This document shows positions 53,021 through 60,520 of a DNA stretch of 64,000 nt, one piece after another (position 1 is the stretch's first letter; each line of letters starts with the position of its first letter). Origin of the DNA: Streptomyces sp. col6 (GTDB lineage: Bacteria > Actinomycetota > Actinomycetes > Streptomycetales > Streptomycetaceae); assembly GCF_008042035.1 (NCBI RefSeq), contig NZ_RDBL01000027.1, forward strand, positions 101,318-165,317, in the 5' to 3' direction. The notes below the pieces were generated by a model. It was not told the origin of the DNA and ran no database searches. It worked only from the letters and a program-made list of their open reading frames with translations. The translations under genes were made by a program, and so were the position numbers.

Positions 53021-53686
53021 TCATGTGCTGCGTTGGTCGTGTGTGTCCTGGCGGAGCTGTTCGGTGTGCCGCGTGAAGGTGTCGATGCGTTCGGCGAGGC
53101 CGGCGTCTTCGGGCCGTAGGTACGCGCGCGCGGCGGTCAGCGGGCGGACGAGGCGGGCAGGGTCGTTATCGGCGAGTGCCAGGTTCAGCTCGCCGACCGC
53201 GTCCTGGGCATTCTCGGGCAGGTCGGTGAGGGCGGTGATCTGTCCGGCGAGGCGGCGCAGGTCCGCTGCGTTGTCGCGGGCCCATGCGGTGACGGTGCGG
53301 TCCGCGGCACGCGAATTACGGGTGGCCTGGACACGCTCCTCACCGGTGGATCCAGGCGTGCCGGGGCGCAGTCGCAGGTAGCGGCGCTCCGCGGCCTGGC
53401 GGCTGGCGACACCGAGGGGGCCTGCGAGGTCGGCCCAGCTTGCTCCCTGCCCGCGGGCGGTTTCGATCAGTCCGCTCTCCCAGCCGGCGAGCTGTTCGCG
53501 GACCTCGCGCAACGTCAGCAGGGCCGCCAGGGCCGGGCGCGGGCCCGCGTCAGCCGGAGGTGGCTCCGCGTTCGGTCTCCGGGCGGCGGATCGCTGTGCG
53601 TCTTTCAAGGACTGGTTGATCGCTTCCAGCGCCGCGGAGGCGGCGAGAAAGGAGACCGGCGCGGCCGGTGTAGGGGCTTCGTTCAT
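53021..53686 (-). CDS. rheA: RheA-like HSP18 transcriptional regulator, right copy
   Basis: 221 residues from ATG 53686. Same architecture as the left copy: LLTLREVREQLAGWESGLIE, ASWADLAGPLGVASRQAAER with RYLRLRPG, and TAWARDNAADLRRLAGQITA. The N-terminal 30 residues differ, and the acidic tail is replaced by TFTRHTEQLRQDTHDQ. It faces the right-hand hsp20 gene across paired operators and converges on htpG. Probably represses both hsp20 genes and itself at normal temperature. Confidence 0.82.
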   Translation of the reverse strand: MNEAPTPAAPVSFLAASAALEAINQSLKDAQRSAARRPNAEPPPADAGPRPALAALLTLREVREQLAGWESGLIETARGQGASWADLAGPLGVASRQAAERRYLRLRPGTPGSTGEERVQATRNSRAADRTVTAWARDNAADLRRLAGQITALTDLPENAQDAVGELNLALADNDPARLVRPLTAARAYLRPEDAGLAERIDTFTRHTEQLRQDTHDQRST

Positions 53687-53702
53687 GGAGCTCTCCGTAT
53701 CG

Positions 53703-53756
53703 CGTCATCCTCCAGATGACTCTGCGCTTGTCGTCGTTTGGATGACATGTTACAAC
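53703..53756. promoter_or_regulatory. hsp20/rheA promoter with two RheA-type operators (right)
   Basis: Operator 3 at 53703-53721 is CGTCATC-N5-GATGACT. Operator 4 at 53729-53747 is TGTCGTC-N5-GATGACA. Centres are 26 bp apart, as on the left. The plus-strand promoter TTGTCG (53728-53733) - 17 bp - TACAAC (53751-53756) for hsp20 encloses operator 4. GGATGACATGTTACAAC is shared exactly with the left module (inverted). Confidence 0.82.
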
Positions 53757-53814
53757 GGTGGCACGTTGAAGCGCATTGGCAGTTTCTGCCTGAACCAACT
53801 GGAGGTGTTTCGCG

Positions 53815-54249
53815 ATGTTGATGCGCACCGACCCGTTCCGCGAGATGGACCGGATCGTCCAGCAGCTGTCGGGTACGTCCGGTACGTGGTCGAAGCCGTC
53901 GGTCATGCCGATGGACGCCTACCGCGACGGAGACGCGTACGTGATCGCGTTCGACCTGCCCGGTGTGAGCACCGAGGCGATCGACATCGACGTCGAGCGG
54001 AACATGCTGACCGTGAAGGCGGAGCGCCGCCCGGCCGCCAAGGCCGACTCCGTGAAGATGGAGCTCTCCGAGCGGCCGCTGGGTGTCTTCTCCCGCCAGA
54101 TCATGCTGGCCGACACCCTGGACACCGAGCACATCGAGGCGGACTACGACGCGGGTGTCCTGACCCTGCGGATCCCGATCGCCGAGCGCGCCAAGCCCCG
54201 CAAGATCAGCATCCGCGCCGACGCCGGCCCCAAGCAGATCTCCGCCTGA
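53815..54249 (+). CDS. hsp18: Small heat-shock protein Hsp20/Hsp18, right copy
   Basis: 144 residues from ATG 53815, with GGAGGTG 8 bases upstream. Alpha-crystallin domain: YVIAFDLPGVSTEAIDIDVE, RNMLTVKAERRPAAKADSVK, GVFSRQIMLADTLDTEHIEA, YDAGVLTLRIPIAERAKPRK. The extra residues in SGTSGTWSKPSVMPMDAYRD distinguish it from the left copy. First gene of a rightward unit with two DUF2267 genes, so these are likely heat-induced too. Confidence 0.93.
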   Translation: MLMRTDPFREMDRIVQQLSGTSGTWSKPSVMPMDAYRDGDAYVIAFDLPGVSTEAIDIDVERNMLTVKAERRPAAKADSVKMELSERPLGVFSRQIMLADTLDTEHIEADYDAGVLTLRIPIAERAKPRKISIRADAGPKQISA

Positions 54250-54360
54250 GGTCTGCGCACCAGCAGCCAGCGGAGGGCGGGGGAGAGCCGACCCCCCTCC
54301 GGCACCCGCCCTCCGCCACCATCCTGATCTTCTTCACCCCTCTTTCCGGAGGTGATGTCG

Positions 54361-54756
54361 ATGTCGATGCGCAGGGAGCCGTTCCTGGCCCACGTCCAGG
54401 AACGCGGCGAGTACGAAACCGCTGAGGAAGCCGACCGCGTTGCCCGTGTCGTCCTGGCGCTGCTTGGTGCCCACCTGGTCGGCACGGTCCGGGCCGAGCT
54501 CGCCGCCCGGCTCCCCGAGACGTACGCCCTGATCCTCCTGAACCCGCTGCAGGCTGCCGAACCGCTTTCCCCCGAACGGTTCGTGCGGGCGACCGCGGCC
54601 TGGATCGAGGGCGCCACCGAGGAGACCGCCCTGTGGGACATCGGCGCGGTCCTGTCCACCGCGGCCGCCGCCGCGGGCGATGTCCTCATCCGCGAGGTCC
54701 TCCTCCAGCTCCCGCCCGGATACGACCTCCTCTTCGGCCACCCCCAACCGGTCTGA
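54361..54756 (+). CDS. DUF2267 protein 1
   Basis: 131 residues. ATG 54361 has GGAGGTG at a good distance; several in-frame starts (GTG 54352, ATG 54355) precede it. All-helical: FLAHVQERGEYETAEEADRV, then ARVVLALLGAHLVGTVRAEL, a middle LSPERFVRATAAWIEGATEE and the end VLLQLPPGYDLLFGHP. DUF2267 proteins are small soluble proteins of unknown function, often near stress genes. The same protein is truncated at 49226 beside the left hsp20. Confidence 0.82.
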   Translation: MSMRREPFLAHVQERGEYETAEEADRVARVVLALLGAHLVGTVRAELAARLPETYALILLNPLQAAEPLSPERFVRATAAWIEGATEETALWDIGAVLSTAAAAAGDVLIREVLLQLPPGYDLLFGHPQPV

Positions 54757-54806
54757 CCGCCACCGGCCCAGACCGGCTCCCTCTGCACAGAAAGGCAGCC
54801 ACAACC

Positions 54807-55253
54807 GTGTACGACCAGCCTCGAACGAACGCCTCCCAGACGGCCATGACGTTCGACCAGATGCTGGAACGCGTGCGCTACGAGGGCGCCTACCCCACCC
54901 GTGAACGCGCCGCTGAAGCCGTCCACCAGGTCCTGTCCGCTCTCGGCCGCCAGCTCACCGGCGACGAACGCGTCTACCTCGCCCAGGTGCTGCCCGTCGA
55001 AGCCGCCCTCACCCTGACCGCCCAGATCCCCGACACCGAACACCTCACCGGCTGGGGCTTCGTCAAGGACCTGGCAGCCCGCACCGGTGCCACCCCGGCC
55101 ACCACCCGCTGGGACACCGGCGCCGTCCTCGCCGTCGTCACCCGCCTGGCCGGCCCCGACCTCCTCGCCCGGATCCTGCGCCGGCTTCCGGGCGGCTACG
55201 CCCTCCTCTTCGGCCAGGCAGAACTGCGCCGTCCCGCGCCTGCCGCCGCCTGA
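54807..55253 (+). CDS. DUF2267 protein 2
   Basis: 148 residues from GTG 54807 (AGAAAGGC 10 bases upstream). The fold repeats that of the previous gene: MTFDQMLERVRYEGAYPTRE, RAAEAVHQVLSALGRQLTGD, GWGFVKDLAARTGATPATTR and ILRRLPGGYALLFGQAEL. It forms a tandem pair with DUF2267 protein 1, 50 bases apart and probably on the same heat-shock transcript. A strong terminator follows at 55281. Confidence 0.82.
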   Translation: MYDQPRTNASQTAMTFDQMLERVRYEGAYPTRERAAEAVHQVLSALGRQLTGDERVYLAQVLPVEAALTLTAQIPDTEHLTGWGFVKDLAARTGATPATTRWDTGAVLAVVTRLAGPDLLARILRRLPGGYALLFGQAELRRPAPAAA

Positions 55254-55280
55254 CCGGCACCCCGGCGGGCGGGCACACGA

Positions 55281-55318
55281 GACGGGTCCGGGACCGCTAC
55301 TGCGGTCCCGGACCCGTC
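55281..55318 (+). terminator. Strong hairpin at right end of heat-shock island
   Basis: Perfect 17-bp stem GACGGGTCCGGGACCGC / GCGGTCCCGGACCCGTC with a 4-base loop. Ends the hsp20-DUF2267 unit and may also serve the opposing CsbD remnant. Confidence 0.85.
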
Positions 55319-55333
55319 GTGTGAGGCGGAGTC

Positions 55334-55465
55334 TCAGTGCTTGAAGGTGTCCTTGATCTTCTCCTTGGCCTGGTGGGCGTCGCCCTTGGCCTGCTCGGCG
55401 CGACCCTCGGCCGTCAGCCGCTCGTTGCCCGTCAGGCGGCCGGCGGTCTCCTTCCGGGCAGCGGG
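55334..55465 (-). pseudogene. CsbD-family stress protein, C-terminal fragment
   Basis: About 40 codons: KETAGRLTGNERLTAEGRAE, then QAKGDAHQAKEKIKDTFKH and stop. This is the typical second half of CsbD-like general stress proteins (about 60 residues). The first 20 residues and the start codon are replaced by relaxase-gene sequence. The truncation marks the border between the heat-shock island and the conjugative relic. Confidence 0.65.
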
Positions 55466-55479
55466 GGCGGCGATCCGGG

Positions 55480-56105
55480 CGCGGGTGGATCCCGCCGTGG
55501 ACGTGGCGCTCGCCGCCGTCGACGTCGCCGCGATCGTTTTCACCGTCCGCGAGAAGTTCTCCCGGCGCCACATCCTGGCCGAAGCGCGCCGGCACCTGCT
55601 GGAGACGCTGCGCGGCCGCGAGTTCACCCCCGGCCTGGACGACTCCATCGCCGACCGGGCCCTGCTCCGCCACTCCCGCCGCCACACGGTCACCAAGCCC
55701 GGCCGTGGGGCGCCGACACCGGACCGGATGACCTACACCGCCGACTTCCCCCTGCCGCACCGGTGGTGGGCCGCCCCCGCCCAAGGCGCATCGCCTCGTG
55801 AGTCCAGCCGCTACGAGCGCGCCCGACTCGCGAGCCTCGCCGTGCAGAACGCGATCCGCGACGCCCGCATCCGAGCGGACACCGCCACCGAGGCGGCGAC
55901 CACGACCTTGACCGTCTTCACACCCGCCGATCACCGCGACCTCGAGGGCGCAACGGCGTCTGCTCCCCACGCCGTCGACCACCCCGGCCGGGACACCGCC
56001 CTCACACCGGCACAGCGGTCCGCAGCCGTCCGTGCCCACCAGCAGGCCGCGATGCCCGAAGCTGCCGACGGACCCGACAGGCAGGCCGATCCCGCCAGCC
56101 GCTGA
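55480..56105 (+). pseudogene. TrwC/MobF-type relaxase, C-terminal fragment
   Basis: The frame reads REKFSRRHILAEARRHLLET, LRGREFTPGLDDSIADRALL, RMTYTADFPLPHRWWA, then YERARLASLAVQNAIRDARI and TLTVFTPADHRDLEG. This pattern (FxRRHLLAEARRHL, then GLDxxIxxRAL) belongs to the C-terminal part of Streptomyces plasmid relaxase/helicase proteins. The relaxase tyrosines and helicase motifs are missing. A conjugation gene relic; the assignment is good but by pattern only. Confidence 0.55.
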
Positions 56106-56424
56106 CCGCGTCGAAGACGTTCGCGATCGGCTCCGCGACCCGGCAGCCGCACGCGACATCCTCGACCTCGACGGCTTCCACCCCCGCGTCCAAGACATCG
56201 TCCTCAACACTCCCGGGGCCCTCGAACTGATCGACAACCTGGTGTCGTACGCGATGCTGCTCGCGGGCCCCCGCAGCATCGCCGTCGGATGCGCCGGCGG
56301 CCGTCACAGGGCCTGCGGTTTGGTCCAAATCATTGGCCAACGCATCGGCGACCTGGGCCGGGAAACCACGATCGAGCACATGCACGCCCATCTCCCCCGC
56401 GTGCTGAAGACGGCCGCCTCATGA
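56090..56424 (+). pseudogene. RapZ C-terminal-domain-like protein, N-terminally truncated
   Basis: Reads DRVEDVRDRLRDPAAARDIL, LELIDNLVSYAMLLAGPRSI, then AVGCAGGRHRACGLVQIIGQ and IEHMHAHLPRVL. The GCAGGRHR motif is the hallmark of the RapZ C-terminal domain; stand-alone versions are common on Streptomyces plasmids and conjugative elements. The first roughly 15 residues (usually SFGYxHG) are missing at the junction with the relaxase fragment. Possible activity cannot be excluded if a start within the upstream frame is used. Confidence 0.65.
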
Positions 56425-56435
56425 TGTGCCTTCTG

Positions 56436-56915
56436 TTAGTTCGCCTGACGAAGGCGGTCGAGCTCGTCCCCGATCGCCTTGCGCAGCAGGTCGTGCTGCG
56501 GTCCGAGTGCGTACTGCTGGTCGGTCCACCTCTCGCGGGGATAGAGCCACACCGGCATTCGCACCAAGTCGGTCGGCTCCCACTCGAACCGGGGCCATAC
56601 GTGCGCATGCAGGAACCCATCGGTGTTCCCCAGGATCTCCAGATTGACCCGCCGGAAAGCCGCATCCAGGTGACGCGATGCCCGCTCGACCGCTTCCCCG
56701 AGTTGGTCCATGTCGGACAGGAAAGCCAGCCGCTTGCCCCTGGGCAGGTCCGACAGCCTCTCGACCTCAGGATCATCCACCAGGAGCACCGAGTAGCCCG
56801 GCAGGAACTGCACATCGCCGATCACTGCGAATCCCGCGCTCAAGCGCCGCAGAACCGTGGGGTTCTCGCCTCGCAGGGCACACCCGATCCGATCCATCCG
56901 CCAGTCATCAATCAT
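56436..56915 (-). CDS. HIT-like protein
   Basis: 159 residues from ATG 56915. CALRGENPTVLRRLSAGFAV and IGDVQFLPGYSVLLVDDPEV form the strands before the active site. GFLHAHVWPRFEWEP gives an HxHxxPR variant of the histidine-triad loop. Helices RLDAAF-type and a basic YPRERWTDQQYALGPQHD tail follow. HIT hydrolases cleave nucleotide phosphoramidates or dinucleoside polyphosphates. The third His of the usual triad is replaced by Trp, so activity is uncertain. No operon partner. Confidence 0.75.
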   Translation of the reverse strand: MIDDWRMDRIGCALRGENPTVLRRLSAGFAVIGDVQFLPGYSVLLVDDPEVERLSDLPRGKRLAFLSDMDQLGEAVERASRHLDAAFRRVNLEILGNTDGFLHAHVWPRFEWEPTDLVRMPVWLYPRERWTDQQYALGPQHDLLRKAIGDELDRLRQAN

Positions 56916-57377
56916 GGCCAGAACCTACCCGACCGTGATCATCACCCCGGATGAGCGCATCGGGACATCGCAGTGACCGCCATTTCTTAGTCCGGAAAAG
57001 TTCGGTTGCGGTGGCAGAGGCCGTAGGCCGCCGGGTCTGGGAGGCGATGGACGGCGAGTACGGAGTGGAGATCGAGCACCACCACATCGACCACCCGGTG
57101 CTGCCCTCCTCTACTTGCGTATAGCGCCCGCACAACGGCGGCCGGCCACCGCGTGGACCCCACTCCGGTGCGTCCGCAGCTGTGGCGACCCCTTCTCCGG
57201 AGGGCGTGCGCTGCGCACCTCCTGCCCGTCTCAGCCGCACCCCCAGCTCTGCGACCGCCATGACGTCCCCGGTGTCGGCGGTCGGCCAGAGGGCGGACAA
57301 GGGGGTGCTATCGGCCGTTCCACGCGGTCCGCTGCCTACGTCCATGATCAGTGCCTATCGATCCGCCACTGGCCTGG
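56916..57377. other. No supported gene
   Basis: One plus-strand reading near 57005-57120 (RRVWEAMDGEYGVEIEHHHI) is protein-like but has no start and could not be assigned. The rest shows no consistent coding frame. Confidence 0.35.
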
Positions 57378-57776
57378 TCAGGACAGTTCCGGACCGGGCG
57401 ACGGCTCCACGCTGTCGGACGGCTCCGGGGTCTCACGCTCGCTGGGGCCGAACTGCTTCGCGATGTTGTTCCACATGAAGCCGTCCCGCCAGCCCGACTT
57501 CGCGCCTGCCCAGCCGAGCAGTGCCCCGAGGGCCTTCTCCTGGGAGATCGCCTGCGTCTGGTAGTGCAGCTCAGCCACGCCGTCTCGGTATTCCAGCTGG
57601 TAGGTGTTGTTCTCTCGAAGCAGGACCTGGATGTACCAACTACCGGGCCGCTCCTCGTCCACCCGCTCCAGGACCATGTGGGCGTCCCCCCGCCGCAGGT
57701 TGGCCAGCATCGTCCCGATAGCAGGCTTGGACGGACGCTTCACCACGTGGCCGCGCTCGTTGGTCGCAATCAGCAT
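57378..57776 (-). CDS. Hypothetical protein, possible immunity-type
   Basis: 132 residues; ATG 57776 gives LIATNERGHVVKRPSKPAIG as the start. Alternating strands follow (AHMVLERVDEERPGSWYIQV, NNTYQLEYRDGVAELHYQTQ), then a helix (QEKALGALLGWAGAKSGWRD) and an acidic tail (ERETPEPSDSVEPSPGPELS). A compact alpha/beta protein with this build is common among immunity proteins, but no toxin is nearby and no family was recognised. A longer start at 57836 is possible. Confidence 0.6.
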   Translation of the reverse strand: MLIATNERGHVVKRPSKPAIGTMLANLRRGDAHMVLERVDEERPGSWYIQVLLRENNTYQLEYRDGVAELHYQTQAISQEKALGALLGWAGAKSGWRDGFMWNNIAKQFGPSERETPEPSDSVEPSPGPELS

Positions 57777-57979
57777 GGCCAGATCATCCAGCAAGGGTCT
57801 GACACTGCTCAGCCGCGTCCTGACCGGGCAGGTCAAACTTCGATGGCACGAACCGGGCAGTGGTCCAACTTCAGTGGCAATCGATCAAGGTTCGCTGTCA
57901 TAGGACAGCCGTGTGCGTACACGCCCACGGACGAGGGACCTACGTGCACAAAAAATCGAACAGATGCTCTAATCGGTGG

Positions 57980-58228
57980 ATGGACTCCCTCCGCTTCCCT
58001 GACAGCCTCGTCCGTGCGCAGCAGGCATGGAACGCCACCTACAACGCCCTGGCCGTACCGCACCCCCGCCACTCCACCGTGCTGCGCCGACGCCTGCTGC
58101 GGCTGTCGGTCCTCCTGCACACGCACCCGTTCTGGTCGACCACTCCCGGCTGTGTGCCGGCGGCCCGGATGGAGCTGCGCCGCCGCGCCCGTGCGTCTGG
58201 GCAACGACGTGATGAGCGATCGGCGTGA
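57980..58228 (+). CDS. Small basic helical protein coupled to LexA-like gene
   Basis: 82 residues from ATG 57980: FPDSLVRAQQAWNATYNALA, VPHPRHSTVLRRRLLRLSVL and MELRRRARASGQRRDE. All-helical and strongly basic, with an AQQAWNATY segment; no TM helix. Its stop overlaps the next start (GTGA), so the two are co-translated. I recall this pair from Streptomyces mobile regions; function unknown. DNA or RNA binding is plausible from the charge. Confidence 0.6.
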   Translation: MDSLRFPDSLVRAQQAWNATYNALAVPHPRHSTVLRRRLLRLSVLLHTHPFWSTTPGCVPAARMELRRRARASGQRRDERSA

Positions 58229-58443
58229 ACCCGGCCGGGTTGTCGCCGCGGCAGGAGGCCGTCCTGCGCGCGGTGCGGGAGTGGATCGCCGAGCACGGTG
58301 AAGGCCCGTCGGTCAGGGTGATTGGTGCCCGGGTCGGGTTGCCGAGTACGAGCTCGGTCGCATACCTGCTCGGGCGCCTGGAGGTGCTCGGGTTCATCAG
58401 CCGTACCGGCCGGCGCTGGCAGACCTGCCGCCTGCATCCCTAA
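58225..58443 (+). CDS. Stand-alone LexA-type DNA-binding domain protein
   Basis: 72 residues from GTG 58225, overlapping the previous stop. The whole protein is the LexA N-terminal winged helix: LSPRQEAVLRAVREWIAEHG, EGPSVRVIGARVGLPSTSSV, then AYLLGRLEVLGFISRTGRRW and QTCRLHP. The S24 autopeptidase domain of LexA is absent and the next 460 bases contain no continuation, so it seems to be a natural single-domain regulator. Without the peptidase it could not be inactivated by RecA. Confidence 0.75.
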   Translation: MNPAGLSPRQEAVLRAVREWIAEHGEGPSVRVIGARVGLPSTSSVAYLLGRLEVLGFISRTGRRWQTCRLHP

Positions 58444-58910
58444 CCCGGGTACTGGGTCAGCGGTCCGGGCGCTGGGCGGACCGGGGTGGAAACGCTGGCT
58501 CATTCGCTGCGGGCGCTGACCCGAACACTGCCCCAGGCCCACAGCGCCGCTTCCGGCTGGTCTCGTTTCTCCTTGGCGCAGCGCGCTGCCCGGAACTCGT
58601 CAGACCGTGGTCAAGGGGTGCCCCCGCAGGCTGCCCGTGTCCCCGTCCGGTGCAGTGAAGGAGCCCCGATGCCGTGTACCACCTGTCCGCGAGCGTGCCG
58701 CCGTACGTCGTCGGCCGCCCTGCCCGTAACCCTGGCGACCTTGAGGTGTGGGCCCGGCCGGCACCTGCGGTGGCCCCTGCAGATGCCCGATGGGATCCCC
58801 CTTCGGTGCCCGGTCGTCGAAACCCCGCGAAGGTGCTGGTCAGGGCGGAACGGAGCGTTGAAGCTCCTATAGATCGTCAAGTCGGGTAGTGAGGTCCATA
58901 GGATGCGCTC
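58444..58910. other. No supported gene
   Basis: High-GC open frames on both strands, none with ribosome binding site plus coding bias. A Cys-rich plus-strand reading near 58670-58870 was considered and not accepted. Confidence 0.35.
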
Positions 58911-59318
58911 GTGACTCGGTTTGATGAGGTTAAGGCGACGTTCTGGGGCGAGGGCCTGTACGGGGTTCAGCCGCCGCTGACCGACGCGGTCGTTCAGGAT
59001 GCCGAGCGCCAGCTCGGTGTCCGTCTGCCGGCCTCGTTGCTGGAGATCTTGCGGGTCCGAAACGGGGGTCCGGTGGCGGAGGTGTGGAACGCGTTCCCGA
59101 CCGATGTGCCGACCTCGTGGAGCGAGAACCACGTTCCGCTCGACGACATGATGGGCATCGGCCGTCACGACGGCCAGCCGTCGTTGCTGGACTCGGGTTA
59201 TCTGGTTGAGGAATGGAGTCTTCCTTCACCTCTTGTGCTGCTCTCCGGTGATGGCCACTGCTGGATCGCCCTCGATTACCGGACATGCGGAGAGCAGGGG
59301 GAGCCGTCCGTGACGTAG
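58911..59318 (+). CDS. SUKH-family protein, C-terminally truncated
   Basis: 135 residues from GTG 58911: LTDAVVQDAERQLGVRLPAS, LLEILRVRNGGPVAEVWNAF, then PLDDMMGIGRHDGQPSLLDS and LVLLSGDGHCWIALDYRTCG. This is the classic SUKH/SMI1 pattern (LPxSLLxLLRxxNGG, then LLSGDGHxWxALDYR). It stops at a TAG exactly where the family continues with Trp (EPSVTW), and the DNA beyond is unrelated, so the last 20-40 residues are lost. Immunity-type orphan. Confidence 0.75.
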   Translation: MTRFDEVKATFWGEGLYGVQPPLTDAVVQDAERQLGVRLPASLLEILRVRNGGPVAEVWNAFPTDVPTSWSENHVPLDDMMGIGRHDGQPSLLDSGYLVEEWSLPSPLVLLSGDGHCWIALDYRTCGEQGEPSVT

Positions 59319-59436
59319 GGTCTCGCCGGTGCTGGTGGAGCTGCCGTTCGCGGCGAGGCGGTGGGTGCGCAGGTCGGCGAGGGCTGCGGTGTGAGTGGCG
59401 GTGCGGGCCGTCTTTTGCTTCGCCGAGGTGGGCTTG

Positions 59437-59813
59437 TCGGTGTGGCGGTGGTTCAGGTCCCCCTGCCGGTGGCCGGGGCCTGGAGCACCCCGGGCCGGGG
59501 CGGCGCCCAGGCCGACATCGTCCTCACCGCCCCCCAGGACAACATCCCGCTGCTGTTCATCGAGGTCGACAACTGCCACGAGACCGCGGAAGAGCTCGCG
59601 GGCAAGCTGGAGAAGTACGCCCGCTTCTACCACCGCAAGGTGAAGGACACCGCGGGCAAGGCGCAGCCGATGTGGCGCACCCGCTGGACCACCCCACCCG
59701 GGACATGGGGCGACGACCCGTACCCACCGGTGCTCCTGGTCTTCAACCCGCTCGGTGCCCGCAACCCCGAGCGGGTGGCGGCCGACGCCGCTACGGTGAT
59801 CGCGAAGTGCTGA
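59437..59813 (+). pseudogene. Replication-relaxation family protein, C-terminal fragment
   Basis: Reads GGAQADIVLTAPQDNIPLLF, then IEVDNCHETAEELAGKLEKY, ARFYHRKVKDTAGKAQPMWR and PYPPVLLVFNPLGARNPERV. The ExD...K-like core (FIEVDNxxE, KLxxYxxFY) belongs to the replication-relaxation family found with conjugative elements of Streptomyces. The N-terminal winged-helix part is absent. The end (VIAKC) runs into the helicase fragment on the other strand. Confidence 0.65.
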
Positions 59814-59815
59814 GT

Positions 59816-60520
59816 TCCAGTCCTTGTCGATCGCCGCCCGTTCCGCAGCCCGGTCGGGGTCCTTCCCGAGGCCGTTCTTGGTGCCTTTGCGGCGGAGGTT
59901 GGCCATGTACTGCCCGATGGGTACGGGCCCGGTGCCGGTGGGGTCGTCCCAGACGGCGTCCTGGCGGGGTGCGAGGTGCCCGGTGGCGCGCCGGTAGGAG
60001 CGGAGCGCGGCGAGCTTGGCCTCCCACGCTTCCTCGCCCGGCTCCCAGACCATTCCGGCCTCCGGCGCGTCCAGCAGCACCTTGCGCCGTTCTTCCAGCT
60101 TCCCGCCCCGCAGCGCTTTCCGCTGCTGATGGACCCAGCGGCCGAGCGGAAAATCCTTCGTGACGCCCACTTCCACCTCGACGTCGTAGGGAACGGCGTA
60201 GACGCCGGTGATCTCGTTCTCCTTGCGCCACCGGAGCAGGGCTTGGTAGCCCTCCAGCCACACCAGCGACTCCGGCCGGTAGACCCGGGTCCGCAGGAAC
60301 GCCGAAATCGTCGCCGCGTCCCGGGGACAGCGCGGACTCGGCAGCCGCGCCTGCGCCGTCGTCGTGCTCCTGGTCCTCGCCGTCGCCGTCGCTCTCGCCG
60401 GCGCCGACGATCCGCCCGTCCTCGTCGCGCTGGACGTGGATGGTGCGCTGTCCGCTGGTGAGGGCACGGGAGGCGAGCTGCTCGACCAGACGTTCGTCAT
60501 GCGAGCGCAGGCCCTTTATC
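59816..60520 (-). pseudogene. Helicase-associated-domain protein, C-terminal relic
   Basis: Rightmost part reads DERLVEQLASRALTSGQRTI with HVQRDEDGRIVGAGESD. After a frameshift near 60370 come FLRTRVYRPESLVWLEGYQA, WRKENEITGVYAVPYDVEVE, FPLGRWVHQQRKALRGGKLE, RSYRRATGHLAPRQDAVWDD and IGQYMANLRRKGTKNGLGKD. These are two helicase-associated (HA) repeats after the end of a DEAD/DEAH helicase core. Truncated at both sides. Same family as the 48499-48830 piece. Confidence 0.65.

Noticed and set aside
58674..58872. Cys-rich plus-strand frame
   Set aside because: No ribosome binding site, several overlapping frames of equal quality, no homology recognised.
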